Shown here piece after piece: positions 1 through 12,098 of a stretch of 64,000 bases of DNA (its first letter is position 1; the number at the start of each line of letters is the position of its first letter). The translations under genes and the position numbers were made by a program. The DNA is from Knufia peltigerae (taxonomy: Eukaryota; Ascomycota; Eurotiomycetes; Chaetothyriales; Trichomeriaceae). The stretch is taken from the NCBI GenBank assembly GCA_030247855.1, contig JAPDRN010000078.1:111057-175056 (forward strand), in the 5' to 3' direction. Under the pieces are notes generated by a model. The model searched no databases and was not told where the DNA came from. It worked only from the letters and a program-made list of their open reading frames with translations.

Positions 1-1088
1 GGCTGTGAGTTACTCTTACTTTCCTCCCCTCTTCTGGATTCTGTGAGCTAAGAACAACTCTCGCGACAAACAGCTACTACCTTTTGGTGTTATTCGGCGG
101 TATTCAACTCATCCTACAAGTCCTCTTCGTTCCCGAGACGAGTTACAACCGCGACCACCGATACGACATTGACGAACTCAAAAACGACAACCTCGAAGGT
201 CTCACGGCTCTGGAAATGCAAGAGAAACTCGACATGGAGAAAACCGGCTCCGGCGGCCATACCACGCACGCCGAGGAAGGGATCGCGCACACGAAATCTC
301 AGGACCCGCCACACGCGTACACGAAAAAGACGTGGCGACAAGAACTGGCACTGTTCAGCGGCACCTACTCGAACGAGAACCTGTTGCAACTCTTCCTGGC
401 CCCATTCGCCGTCGTCGTCAACTTGGCGGTCTCGTGGATCTTGATCGTCAACTCCATGTTTGTGGTCTTGTACGTCGTCATCGCCTTCGTCCTGGCCCAA
501 CTCTTCGCCCCGCCGCCTTACTCCCTCAGCCCGGCCAGTATAGGCTACCTGTCGTTTGGTCCGTTCGTCGGTGGTATCTTGGGTACCGTCATCCTGGGCG
601 CCCTGTCGGACCCCTTCATCAAATGGTGCGCTCGTCGCAACAAGGGAGTCTACGAACCCGAGTACCGTCTGATCCCTTGTCTCGTCGGTGCTCTCTCCGG
701 GGTAGGCTTGATGCTGTTTGGACACCTCGTGTCCGAGGGCGCTTCCCCTTACGCGACCGCGACGGTCCACGGGCTCATGCTGTTCGGCGTCATGTTTGCC
801 TGCATCGGCACGAGTAACTACGCCCTGGACGCCTACCGAGGCATGGCCAACGAGATTTTCATCGCCTCCATGGCGGTCAAGAACACCATCTTGTTCGGGT
901 TCAGTTACTTTGTCAACAACTGGACGGCTTCCGTGGGTCCCCAACACGCGTTTTACGTCTGGGGAGCCGTGGCCTTTGCCTTGATCGCTACGGTGCCCGT
1001 CATGTTCTTCTTCGGCAAGAAATATCGAAGTTACTGGGCGAGGAATAACTTGTTGGAAAAGATGCATGTCCAGACTCACGAAGAGTGA
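1..1088 (+). CDS. MFS transporter, HOL1/DHA1-like, C-terminal part (5' cut by window)
   Basis: Only the C-terminal half of a 12-helix major facilitator is present. A GT-AG intron occupies about 5-73 and the frame then runs open from 74 to TGA at 1088. The visible part starts in a hydrophobic helix (VLFGGIQLILQVLF, likely TM6) followed by VPETSYNR, a motif typical of this subfamily. A long polar cytosolic loop (about residues 25-90 of the visible part) comes next, then helices ending at FFFGKKYRSYW. The Y-x2-D-x-Y stretch near the end (YALDAYRG) has a counterpart in the transporter at 14072-16141 (YVVDCYRP), so the two look paralogous. It is an integral membrane secondary transporter; substrates in this family include polyamines, drugs and small organics, and the substrate here cannot be told. 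It may form the left edge of the catabolic-looking group. Confidence 0.85.
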
Positions 1089-1825
1089 TTTTCTGGAAAG
1101 CCCAGCGACAGGTTCAAAGAAGACCTTCTCGAGTGTCGAGTAGTCCGGATTGACTGTTGGGCCGCAAAGATGGACAACGTCAACGACGACTACAAGAGTG
1201 TCATGATCAGGAAGCGACATCGATATAGATTGGACTTGGACTTGCTTCAAATTTTTGTTTTGCTTTGTTTAACAGAATAGAATAGATTAGACTAGACTAG
1301 ATTAGAAGATGGGACACTTAGCTACAGTTACAGAGAGAGAGTCATACTTTCGAAGGAGTAGCACATACTAGAGCTAGAAAATAGTAAAGCTTGTTACAGT
1401 ATAAGTAAATGTTTTTGCTCGTGCTTGTGGTACACATGTATGATCTGGAATAAGAAGGGGTCCGTATGAACTTTTTGTCCAGCCTCGCAATAGAGATTTG
1501 TGACAGGGTATGTAAGGTTTGTACTCGTGATAAAAAGGCCTGTCCCCAGGGTCAATCTTTCCCCCTCCCCTGGGAGGAGTTGGACGTTTATATATTCCCG
1601 GGCGGGGAGGGGGAGGGAAACAAGTTCCTTTTGGCTACTTCCCCGTAACTTAGTAGTTGCAGCTTGGAATGAGAAGGTTTTGAAGATTCCCAAGCCTGGG
1701 TAAGTACCAGGTACAGGGGAGTACGGTATTGTATATATTTCCATGTTACTCTGTAGGTTTTTCATTCACCTATATCCCTGATCTGTTTGTACTGTATTTA
1801 CCGTACATGACTCGGTCATAAAACT
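1089..1825. other. intergenic, convergent 3' ends
   Basis: This is the gap between two convergent genes. It holds a degenerate tract of GATTAG/GACTAG units at about 1276-1305 and a G/C-rich stretch near 1560-1615. Short reading frames on both strands show no family resemblance. I see no RNA gene. Confidence 0.5.
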
Positions 1826-3698
1826 CTACAAACCCATCTGGAAATTCCTCAAAGCTTGGGAGATGGCGTCAAACCCAACCTCCTTGCTCAACTCCAACAC
1901 GGTCATCCTTCTCCCAGCCTCGGGAGATTCGGCGTCGTCGATGACTCTCGTGACGGCGTGACCTTTGCCGAGGGACGGTCCAAACACCTTGGCCGCCCTG
2001 TGAGAGGGGGTGTTGTTCTCCCAAGGGGCCTGTCCCGCGACGAACCTCATCAGGTCCAAGCCGAACCCTTGGGCGGCCGCCCTTTGTTCGGCCGACAGCT
2101 TGTCGTTGTAGTTTTGGAACAACAAGGCCACGTCGAGGACGTGGGTCGTCTCCCCTTGGTAAGCGCCCGGCCAGGGGTTGGGCTCGTTCAGGAAAAACGT
2201 GTACACCGGTTTGCCCTCGGGCCAGCCCCGTGCAAAAGTCAACGTGGACGAGTAGAAGCCGATGTCGTTGGCGAATCTCAGGAAGTTTTTGAATGACACT
2301 TCGTCGTCGTCTTCGACAGGCTTGCCGCCGAGGGAATACGCTTCGATCAATGTTTCGGCGATCTTGGGGTTCGATGCAAACGTCTTGCGGAGAGAAGTTG
2401 AGAACTTCTCGCGGCAGTTGGGTTTCAAATGACCCATGAGAAAACCTAGGACGGAGGCCTGTACCGATCACAAAAAGAGTAAGCATCACGTCCGGGAGTT
2501 TTTTGGGTATTGTGTCACCGTCTCCGGGGAGGGAGTGGGGAGAGGGTGGTCGGCTTACATCAAATTGACTATCTCCAATCATGATAGCGTCAGCCCAGTC
2601 TTTACCTGGCATGCTCTTGTCCGACGGGTCACCGATGGACGCATAGGTGGGTCTGACGGGGACAATCTCGTCGTCGAGCATGGGAGCAAATTGGACAAAT
2701 GGTGGAAGTTTGGCGATGATTTCATCGGCGGGGAGGGTGAGCAGTTTTTGGATTCGTTCGTCGACACTCAGAGACTCAAGGCCCAGGAAACCCAGCGCCT
2801 TGGTGTACATGCCCTCGCATGCTTCTTTGGGTAAAGTGGGTGTAAGGAGACACGATCCTCCGGTCGCAATGACTCGGTTGAAGATTTTTTCTTTCGAGTA
2901 AAGTTGTAACGTCGTAGCGGCTGTTGGACCGGCATTAGTTTTTGAGACGTCAACGAGGCAGAGAGATGGGAGAGGGAGAAGAAACATACCAGCTCCGGCA
3001 CTTTCGCCTATGACGGTGATATTGTCGGCATCTCCTCCGAATCCTTCGATATGCTGTTTGATCCATCTGTACGCCGCTCTCTGATCTCGGAGTTGATTGT
3101 TGGTCTTGAATCCCTTGGATCGTAATTCTTCCGAGGTCATGAACCCGGCGAATCCAAGACGGAAGCTGTCAAGTTACCGTCATCAGTCAGCCCGACAATT
3201 CAACCCTTGACCTGAGCGAAGAAAAAGACACACAAAGTGAACAAACACCACTCACTTGATGCCAATGCCAATAACAGGAACACCGTTTTCATTTGCGAGT
3301 TTAACAATCTTTGCGTGATCATAGTGTGGCCACGAGTTGGCACCCAACACGAAGCCACCACCATGCATCCAGACAAAGACGGGGATTTTTGTGTTTTGGG
3401 TCGTCTTGGGCACGGTGATGTTGAGATTCAGACATTCCAAGTCCGAATGGTTCGTCGGCGGTTTCGGCACCGTCTGCTGGATGAAGAGCATTTCATTGTC
3501 AAAGGCCGCGACGGGACCGTAGGACGACGGGCCATGAGCGGTGGCGTCCACGGGTGTCGAGTAGCTCGACTTGACTTGAGCCTCAGCCAGACGGTTCTCG
3601 AGAGTCGCGTATTGGACCCCAAGGAACTGGGTGACGCCGTCGCCGTCGCGACCCTTGATCTGGCCGATGGTAGGGTGGTTGATCGTCGCCGTAGTCAT
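1826..3698 (-). CDS. type-B carboxylesterase/lipase family protein
   Basis: This is an alpha/beta-hydrolase of the carboxylesterase B (cholinesterase-like) family, which hydrolyses carboxylic esters. Four exons join in frame: 3698-3256, 3165-2990, 2920-2559 and 2458-1826, giving 537 aa, the usual family length. The oxyanion-hole motif HGGG is at about residues 112-115. The catalytic serine is Ser203 in GESAGA. A family-typical LECLNLN segment lies near residue 88, and the likely catalytic His is in the TTHVLDV segment of the last exon. There is no N-terminal signal peptide, so the enzyme is probably intracellular and would act on imported esters. The start ATG at 3698 is followed at once by the usual family N-terminus (GQIKGRDGDGVTQFLGVQYA). 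It is transcribed in the same direction as the sugar-porter gene upstream. The natural substrate is unknown. Confidence 0.92.
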
Positions 3699-4311
3699 TT
3701 TTGTTGTTCGGTGGGGTCGTTTCCCTCACAAGATGGCGAGATGACCAAACAGCCAGACGACTAGATTTTCAACTGAGATTCGGTCAATAGCTCAACGGAC
3801 GATATATCAAGGACACACGCTTGAGGGTGCCGTTACTGCTTTGTAAAATGAAAAAGTCGGTCTCTCTTGACAGCCTCGTTAAAGGTGTTTGGGGTGTTCG
3901 GTTTACCCCACATCATCTCCTGGGAACTTCGGAGAGCCCCACGAATAAGATCCCACATCCGAAAAACGAAGGCAAGGTCTCTGATGATCATGTAAGCGAT
4001 CTGGACAAGGACGCTTTCATGGGGGAAGCCTCACTAGACTCAGAACTTGACAGTAAGCTTACTGGACTCTAGAAGAGACGAAGAACCAGCGATCAGGGTG
4101 AATGCGAGTGGAGGTACGAAAAGGAAGTCTAGAGACAGTAACGACGGTATTATGTGATCTTCGGACCTCCATCGGCCTCAGGTTTCTCTACGGTTCGCCT
4201 TCTACTGAGTTAGTCAACTCTACCACCTCAAGAACGTATCTACACACGTACACAAACACCTTGTTCTCGACGTCAAAGCATCACCAGGGCACCCAACCAT
4301 CTAACCCCTGC
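3699..4311. other. intergenic, promoter of carboxylesterase
   Basis: This 613-bp gap lies between the esterase start and the stop of the sugar-porter gene, both on the minus strand. It must hold the esterase promoter. An 83-codon plus-strand reading frame at 3821-4072 has no recognisable family and is probably chance. Confidence 0.4.
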
Positions 4312-6329
4312 TTATTCCTTTGGTGGGAGGTGCTCAGTCTGACTAACCAGCTCCTTCTCCTTGTTGATCTCCACCTTCTCCTGACTTGATTCTGGAGCAT
4401 CCAATCTAACATCCGTGGTCTCATCGTTGAAGAGGCGAGCGATTTCTTCCAATGACAATCCTTTACTTTCCGGAAAGTAAAAGAAAAGAGGTATGATGAA
4501 GCACACCAACAGACTCAAGAATACGAGGTAAAACTTCCATCCGATATCCGCAAACGCAGTAGGTGCCACTTCGAGGTAAATGAGGAGGGAACTCCAGTAT
4601 GCCACGATCGAAGCCGACATTCCCTTCGCTCGGATGTGGTTTGGGAAGATTTCAGATGTGTAGACACTACAAAAAGAAAACACACATTCGTCAGAACACA
4701 GTCTCCGCATGAACCTTCGAGGGAGAAGACACTTACTAGGTGGTAACGTCAATGTTGAACGCAAACAGAGCAATGTGCAAAAACAGGAAAAACACACTAG
4801 CAACAGCTGCAGCATGTGATCCAGTCCTCTCAAAGGTGCTGAGAGCGGCACATTCGCCAATCAGCGCCAACGCGTCTCCGATCCATCCGATCTTGAGTGC
4901 ATTGACACGGCCAATCTTGTCGATGGTAAAGGCGTTGAAGAAGTTGCCACTCAGAGCGAGAGTGGCATAGCATCCAGAAAAGAGCAGTTGCATAGTGGTA
5001 CCGAAGCCGAGGGCACTGTAGAGTTCTGGGCCGTAGTCTATTTTCCAGGGGGAAAAATATCATGGTCAGTCGTCTTGTGAATCTTGATGGTCGAGACTTG
5101 ACTTACTTGCAATAACAGTGGTACCTGTGGTTTGTGATCCGAACATCACAATAGCGCCTATGATCATTCGTTTTCTGTATGACGCTCTGACAAACATCTC
5201 TTTCCAAGACACCTCATTGTGCTTGTCAATTTCGTATTGTTGCTTGATTTGCTGGTACTCTCGGAACGCAAAGACATCGTCCGGGTCACTTTCGTCTCGA
5301 TGTAGCCTTTGCACAATTTTCAAGGCTTCTTCGGCTCGTTCTCGAGAAATCACTATTCAAGCATCAAATGTCGTCAGTACTGTCGTCTAATCCTTGAGAC
5401 TGACAAATTAGGACAAACTTACACCATCGAGGGGATTCCGGCATCCAGAGTATACCGACTGCGCAGAACAAGGCAGGAATGGCTTGGATGGCCAAAGGGA
5501 GACGCCACTGCGCACCACTGGCGTCGACGAAATAAAACCCGAAGCCGGCCCAACTAGAAATCCATCAGTCAAACTTGTCACTGTGTGTCGACACAAACAA
5601 CATCTCGGTTTCTTTGGGCCCACTCACCTCGCTGTAGCATAGCCGATGGTGACACAAATACCATGGAACCCAACCATCATACCACGAGAATGAGGAGGGG
5701 AAACTTCACTCTGGTACAGAGGAACAAGAGGTAGCAGCATGCCTGTCGTAATCAATCGTTTTAGTATCTATTCAGGGCCAAAGTTTCTGCGAACATCAAC
5801 GAGCCACGACTTACCAACTCCGAGTCCATTGATGAATCGGAAGATGAGAAAGGCAGCGATATGCTGAGGACATCCAGCCTGCAGAGCGCCTCCTACAGTA
5901 GCGAGGACGGCACCGATGAAGATTGATTTTTTGCGGCCCAACTGCTCGGCTGACCAAGACGCAAACAGGGCACCCAACACTTGAGTCGTTGTCAGTACAA
6001 CTTCTTCGTCACCGCGGGAATGTGTTATGCTGGGCGTTACTCACAGCCTCCACCGGTATAGATACCGTTTGTTGCGCCGGCAATTTCATTCCTGTTGGAA
6101 CTCTTGTCGAGACCAAAGTACGATCTGTGAAGGGCCCGGTCAGTATTTGATCACCGGCAAAATCCTCAATGTGACGACCTGTCAGTGGAGGTTGTATCCA
6201 GACTTACATGAATGAAGGTTGTGCGAGGGTCGTACCAATAATGGTATTCGAGTATCCAAAGGCAAACGATCCCAGAGCCACAAAGGCCACAATGAGGATG
6301 TTGTACGCGTTGCGTTTCTTTTCAACCAT
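4312..6329 (-). CDS. MFS sugar-porter family transporter
   Basis: This is a proton-coupled sugar or sugar-acid type transporter of the plasma membrane. About eight exons are visible. The first two are 6329-6208 and 6124-6045, and the last runs from about 4670 to 4312. Sugar-porter signatures appear in order: GRKKSIF after TM2, RFINGLGVG in TM4, PESPRW after TM6, VYTSEIFPNHIRAKG around TM10, and FPESKGLSLEEIARLF after TM12. A hydrophilic tail follows. The start MVEKKRNAYN at 6329 is chosen because the first helix follows directly; the frame upstream is open but not transporter-like. It shares a 687-bp divergent promoter with the paraoxonase-like gene. Within PF00083 it may be closest to lactose-permease or hexose-like fungal members, but the substrate is not readable from sequence. 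Confidence 0.9.
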
Positions 6330-7016
6330 TTTTGCCAATCCCGGTGCTAGAACCAGAGGGGTGATTGTAGAAAGAACCGGAAAAAAAAATGGCAATGAAA
6401 CAGAAATATCAAATCTCCATACTCTCGCTACCCCAGATATATGAAGGAAAACAAGGGAGACCTGTTGAAATAAAACTCCACTGGACCAAGGGCACATGGC
6501 CATGACAAGTACCCATAGACGCACCCCCGGGAAGAGTACAAGAGTGGCATGTCTGTCCAATCACGACTATCTCGCAAATCCAACGTCTGCGAATTTTCTT
6601 AGGCTATGACCCTTCGTCTATGTCGACGGCTGAGAATTACCACAACGGGCCACATTCTCGGAATTGCATCAACATATTGGGCCTAGTCTTGGTCTCTTCC
6701 GGAGTAACATCTTGGGTTTTTGGTCAGTGGTTAGTGGTTCGTGCTTCTCCGATGAAGTGGAACCACAAAAGAGCGGGAGAAAGATTCGGGTTGGTCTGTT
6801 GACACTTCGTCCCGGCGCCCGTAAGGGGTACAATAGTATTATTACTGTTATGTCAATAACCGACTACCACGCTTAGGCAAAACCACGTAGCTGGGAGAAG
6901 AAAAGTGTCCGCAAGAGATTTTACAAAACAGACATCAATACCTTTTGTACCGCTGTCCCAAAAAATCTGGCAGACACCCACACGGTTCGGCTTGGATTGA
7001 GAGAGCCGCCATTACC
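6330..7016. promoter_or_regulatory. divergent promoter of sugar porter and paraoxonase-like gene
   Basis: Two genes of the putative catabolic group start head to head across 687 bp, which suggests co-regulation. TCCGGAGTA at 6698-6706 matches the window's recurrent TACGGAGTA motif in 8 of 9 positions and contains a CGG triplet of the kind bound by Zn2Cys6 regulators. No experimental support is visible. Confidence 0.45.
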
Positions 7017-8657
7017 ATGACCTCCAAATTTGTGCCCGTCTCGTTACTTTTGCCTTTGATTTCCCTTCTCCTCTACACCCAATCAGTCCACCTCTGGAGA
7101 CTGGTGGGCAAGGTGGACATTGACCAAACCCGGCTCGTGAGGTGGGAAAACAGCACTCCCTTGAACGACGACCAGTGTGTCGTCCACCACGAGGCCGACG
7201 CCTGTGAAGATGTCAAGATTCACTACGCCTCATCGACGGCGTTTTTGGCGTGCGGAGATGCCCGGGAGAGGACAAACTGGTACCCTTGTGCCGGCGTGAG
7301 GACCGTCGAACGTCGTTCGGAATCCTCGTTTCGTGAGTCTCTCTTCAAGTACGACATCGACACCGGCAAAACCACCCAACTCGTCATCAAGGGGTTGGAA
7401 GGGGACTTCATCACTCATGGGATAGATGTTTTTCCTCTCCCCGAGGACTCTTCAAAGGTAAACAGACACCCGCCGATACACCATCATCGTCATTGGAAGG
7501 AGAAATATTGTTTAATCTCTTTCACTCCCACGCAGCGCCTCTCTCTCTCTCTCTCTGACAAGATACTCGACAGATTCATATATTTGCCGTCAATCATGCT
7601 AGGGATGGGGACAGTATCGCCATTTTCTCCCATCAATCAGGTTCGGATGTTGTGGAGCTGGTCAAGAATGTCAAACATCCCAACATCAAGACTGCCAATG
7701 GAGCAGCAGCCACTGGACCTCTGTGAGTAGACCCAGGGCATAGTAATTCTATCCCGTGGCAACTTTTTTGTTTGCTGACCATCCGATGATCCAGGGAATT
7801 CTACGTCACAAATGATCATTACTTTGCAGGTGGTTTCTTGCGTGACATGGAGGGAAAGTTTGGCCCTTGGAGTTGGGCGACCCATGTTCAGTTTTGTGAT
7901 GCCAGTGACGAGGTACGGAGTACTATTACAATACAAGGCCCCCCCCTCCCCCCATCCTCACCACGACGACGATTATCGTAAAATGCTGACTTACTTGACC
8001 AAACCAGGTCGTCTCATGTAAACAAGTCACAGGCACTTTTCCAGGTTCGAATGGTCTCAATGTTTGGGAAGACCGTTTATTTGTTGGAGATTCCAAAAAT
8101 GGCACCGTGACAATATTTGAGATCCAAGGGGATAAATCCTTGACTCAGCTTCAACAAGTGGTAAGTCGCCGAGCTTGCTGTGAACTTCCACGCAGAGAGA
8201 CAAAGTGTCGATGTTAACGTGATGATGATCGACAGGACCTCGGTGCCGCAGCAGACAACATCAATATTCTACCGACAACTGGTGATTTACTCGTCTCAGG
8301 TACGAAAATTCCTATTCCCCCCTCTCTCCCTTTGTGAAAATGTATTCGTACTCTCTCCTCTTTTACGGACTGACTGATTGTTTGTTGATCCCAGTTTTCC
8401 CGACCTTGGAGGATTTGCCAAAGTACCTTGCAAACGTTGAAGGTCTGGGTAAAGACTTGTTGGTTCCGGCTGCTGCATTGAGACTCCGCAAGTCGACGAA
8501 TTACGTCCCCGAACTTGCTTACTTCAACGACGGTTCCGTCATCAGTTTCCAAACGGCGGCTGCCGGAGACCCATACAACGACATTTATATCGGAGCAGGT
8601 GTTTTGCAGATCGGGGGCTTTGCGGTCTGCAAAGTGCCTCACGGGACTTTTGCATAG
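7017..8657 (+). CDS. paraoxonase/SMP-30-like beta-propeller hydrolase, membrane-anchored
   Basis: This gene resembles the serum paraoxonase/arylesterase family, calcium-dependent six-bladed propellers that hydrolyse lactones and aryl esters. The start at 7017 gives MTSKFVPVSLLLPLISLLLY, an N-terminal hydrophobic helix (about residues 5-23). Like mammalian PON1, it may act as an uncleaved anchor or signal. About six exons are seen: exon 1 is 7017-7457, exon 2 starts at 7574, and the last ends at TAG 8657. Family-like segments are THGIDVFPL, IHIFAVNHARDGDSIAIF, EFYVTNDHYF, FPGSNGLNVWED and AADNINILP; they carry the Asn/Asp residues expected to bind calcium. Intron 1 contains a CT dinucleotide run. 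The neighbours (esterase, sugar porter, dehydrogenase, regulator) fit a lactone or ester breakdown role, which is inference. Individual splice sites after exon 2 are less certain. Confidence 0.85.
7539..7558. repeat. (CT)n microsatellite in intron 1 of the paraoxonase-like gene
   Basis: A run of about nine CT units ends just before the 3' splice site at 7571-7573. It probably serves as the polypyrimidine stretch. Confidence 0.7.
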
Positions 8658-8849
8658 TAGCTGCCAAAACTGAGCACCTTTCACTGAAGTGATGAGAAGG
8701 CGCAGGCGGTTGGTGCGTTTGGGTTTGGCGATACACACAAGGCCGAAACGATACAGGTTGTGTGCATGACAAAGAGCCGTTTTGAAATGCTTCCGGTTCA
8801 TTCAGGGACTTGAGTGCCTTGGACACGACTTTCATGACCCGATTCCGGT

Positions 8850-11270
8850 TCAAGTAGGGTCACTTGGCATTACCATCGGGTTCTGAATCGACTCAAATGT
8901 GAGATCGAGATCGTCCCAGAATGTATCATCGATCCAGGCGTCCCAAGGTTCGCCATCCAAAAGAGCGGATTCGGATATAAAGTGTTGTTCTGGCAAAACA
9001 GTGGCGGTCTCGCGATCTTCGGTTAGATGCACCAAGACGCCAGCACTGTGCGATCGCGCGGCATCATCATCAGTGGTAGTGACGGGACTGGTCGGTTGCA
9101 AAATCATGACACTACCATGACCCGAGTCATTAGTGAGACCACTAAAACCGATCCCAATAGCTATAGCGAAAGATTTTAGCTTCGTTCCAGATCTAGCTAA
9201 GAGTAAACACGAAAAGAAAAATTTTTCCAACTCACACTTTTGAGACTTATTGACCGTCCGCCCCGACATCGAATATTGCATCTTGTCAAAAAGCTTCTGT
9301 ATCATCTTCGTGTCTTGTAGCTCGATGAGACTGTGCGGGTCGACGCTACCTTCGGCAGGGTCGGTTTCCTTCATGCCTTCGGCCTGTTGCTCCATGGTCG
9401 TAGTGACCCAGCTGACTCCCTTCCAGTAGGTGATGAGTCTGTGCAGCGTCCTCAGACATACTTCGTAGTTGGATCGATTTGTGATTCTCCTCAGCGAGTT
9501 CAGCGTTGCAGCGGACGACTCGGAAATGAAGACCAAGCCGGCCACTTCGACGGCCTGGTCGATAAACGGGCTCGAAACGAGAGTCTTTGCGTCCACGACT
9601 TCGACCAAGCTGAGGATCGAGCTCATCGTCCTCGCGGACGAGAGCGCGATCCCTCGACTTTCGGCAGTCAGGCAAATGTTCTTGGCTTGTGCTTCTTGTC
9701 CATACCGCAAGCCCGGTCGGTGAAGCAGGATTACTATCTGGGCCCAAAGTTAGAGTCGAACTGCAGCACGTACAATCTTTCGCAGAGAGTTCCGCACCGT
9801 GTGAAACCACAAATGTAGCATGATAAAAGTACCACTCTCTCCCCTTGCTAGGTATGACTGGAAATTGTTGATGTCGAATAAAAGCGCTCGCGGAAGATTG
9901 GCGTAATAGTTGATGAGCTCATCATTGAAACGAAGGAGTTTGTCCCTAGTCTCTGCCCTGAGGGTATCAAGCTGTTCGGCATTGTTGAGCTCGTCATGGA
10001 CCAAGCCCAAAGTCTGCATGATGACCACCATGCTCGGAAATGGGGAAGGGTATTCTACGTCGGCGTCAATTCGCGGCCATGGCACATCAATATACTTTCG
10101 GTCGATACTGAGTGGTCGACCTGTCGCGAATGAGATGATGTGGTCCAGATGATGCACACTGAACCACGTTCTCGAGACTGTCCAATACTCTTCGGATTCC
10201 AGTTTATCGGGCCCAGAGATGGCGGCCTGTTGTCTGTCGGCGTTGAGCTTGCAGGCCAGAGAGGACTTTACATACCTTGTGCATTCCTAGGTCCATGGCC
10301 ATACGACAAGCCATACCCATATACATCCAAACTCCCACGTCGTGGTTATTGGCTAGCTCCAGCCATACCAGCATTAAAATACTAGCAACCACATCATAAC
10401 TCGGGAGGTTGAGTAGAGGAACGAGTAGTATCTTGGCCTTTTGTGCAAAAGTGTCGCCTCTCATGTAGGGCGGATAGGTTTGAAATTCGGCCAATGGGCT
10501 AAATCGTGCAGAGAGTCCACAAATACTATTCAGGACCAGGGCAGAGACTTTGCCAGATCTGACCAGCTTGGTAAAAGCATTGCGATGATAGAATGGAAAA
10601 TGACAACCGTAGTGATCAAAGAAGGTATTTAGGAAAGGGTAAAGTACCCGCGAAGCTGGAGTGATGCCGTCTTCTTCGAAGAGAGATGGCGATTCCTGCT
10701 TAGCCGCATTTGCAATGACGGCGTCAAATCTGCCAGACAGTTGATGCGCATCGGGCGTCTGTGGGCTCGGCGCTGAAGGGCGCGTGACATCGAACAACAT
10801 CTTCTTATAGCCTGGGGCGATCCCGGTCTTGCCAAACCATCGGAAGAAGGGGATTCTGACAGACCGAGAGTCCGCAGGTCTAACGGGAACAGTCGTCAGG
10901 TCAGCCTGTGGTTGCAATGTGGTAGAAATACGCTCCTCGTCGCCTGCATTGTCACTCGGCGTCTCGGGAACAGTCTTCGAAGGATGCTGCATTACAAACT
11001 TGATGCGGTTTTGTCGCGGGTCCCGATAATCACATATCGAGTGGCTTTGCACACAAGCTATCGCGCGAGTTGATCAGACGAGTTGAGGAGTCGTAGGAGA
11101 GAACAATTCACCTGTACATGAAGGCTTTGTCCCACTACAGCGCAACTTCTGCTTCCGACATCGACTTGATGGAGGATCAGTAGTGAGTGTGTGAACTTCC
11201 GCTACGCAGAAACTCACCAGCAAGCCAATGAAGTCCTCTTTCTCTTTCCGGAGCCCTGAGTGCCCTCCAT
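8850..11270 (-). CDS. Zn2Cys6 (Gal4-type) fungal transcription factor
   Basis: This is a nuclear DNA-binding regulator. Six exons were reconstructed: 11270-11218, 11164-11112, 11057-10276, 10226-9798, 9737-9236 and 9196-8850. They sum to 2166 nt, or 721 aa. The binuclear zinc cluster is perfect but spread over the first three exons: C17, C20, C27, C34, C37 and C44, with spacing C-x2-C-x6-C-x6-C-x2-C-x6-C and the basic RKQKLR loop. A basic stretch (KRKR) precedes it. The fungal-specific middle homology domain follows: YPFLNTFFDHYGCHFPFYHR, the LELANNHDVGVWMYMGMACRMAMDLGMHK helix pair, and IVILLHRPGL. The donor at 9797 (GTGCGG) is non-consensus; GTACGT at 9773 is an alternative, but it would leave a 36-nt intron. 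The gene ends tail to tail with the paraoxonase-like gene, 192 bp apart. Its position in the middle of region A makes it the candidate local regulator. Confidence 0.9.
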
Positions 11271-12098
11271 TCTCGTTCCCATCCGCAAGACCAACCATCT
11301 GGTAATGAGGTTCTCCTATGTGTAGAATCATAATTGGACTCTGTTGACGCAGCGTAGAGTGAGGTCAAAGTCATAATGTTCCCGTTGATCCCAAGAGGCT
11401 GTACCGAGTTTTTGCTTGGCAGTTCATTCTTGCCGCTTTTACAGCAACTACTCACCCTGACCTCTCGATATCAAGTCTTTCGCAGGACATAGAGTGGTCT
11501 TCGCTCTAAAGAGGCGTGTCTTGAGAGAGGAAGAGAGAGAGCTATGCATTTAGTTTGATATAAGCATGTCTAGACGTCTGTTCCGCCAGACCATTGTTAT
11601 GTTGTTGGGCTAGACCTTGCGGTACGTGTTGGCGGAACCCACCATTGTACTTGTGTGCTGTATGTCCGAAAGTTAGAAATAAACGTGTTGATACGGAGTG
11701 TCTTCCATAATCATAATAGATAAGAGGTGACCGGGTTGCCGAAGCACCGAGAACGCCAGGACGGTTTAGAATTGATGCGAGCGATAAGGGATTACCACAG
11801 AACAGGCCCATGGGGGCGGATTTAGCCTACAGCCGTTCCACGTACGACCTCTGCGAGTGAAAAGAGAACACGTCAAAACATCATATCATTGCTTTCTAAC
11901 GACTCGGCCGAAGCTCTTGAATTGACATATCAGGGAGAAGCTGTCAGGAGACGGGTAGACCATGGTGGGACTGTATCAGCCGCACGCCGTGAACTGCACG
12001 GTAACTTGGCTGACGAATCTTTTGAAATCGAACTCGAAGTAGGGATAGCATGAAGCTCATTTTGGTGAACCTATTTTCAGTATTGATCAGAATATGCC
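11271..12098. other. intergenic, promoter of the Zn2Cys6 regulator
   Basis: This is an 828-bp gap between the regulator start and the stop of the dehydrogenase gene. TACGGAGTG at about 11691-11699 is a one-mismatch copy of the recurrent 9-mer, about 420 bp upstream of the regulator. No credible coding region is seen. Confidence 0.4.

Noticed and set aside
114..1250. 378-codon minus-strand frame opposite the first MFS gene
   Set aside because: Shadow frame of a GC-biased gene. It is rich in Val, Asp and Arg with no family features, while the plus strand has clear membrane helices.
3237..3764. 175-codon plus-strand frame opposite the esterase
   Set aside because: Antisense shadow of esterase exon 1. 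The minus strand shows the HGGG motif and family N-terminus.
7944..7960. Run of C residues in the paraoxonase-like gene as a possible frameshift
   Set aside because: It lies within an intron (after the GTACGGAG donor), so no coding frame is affected.
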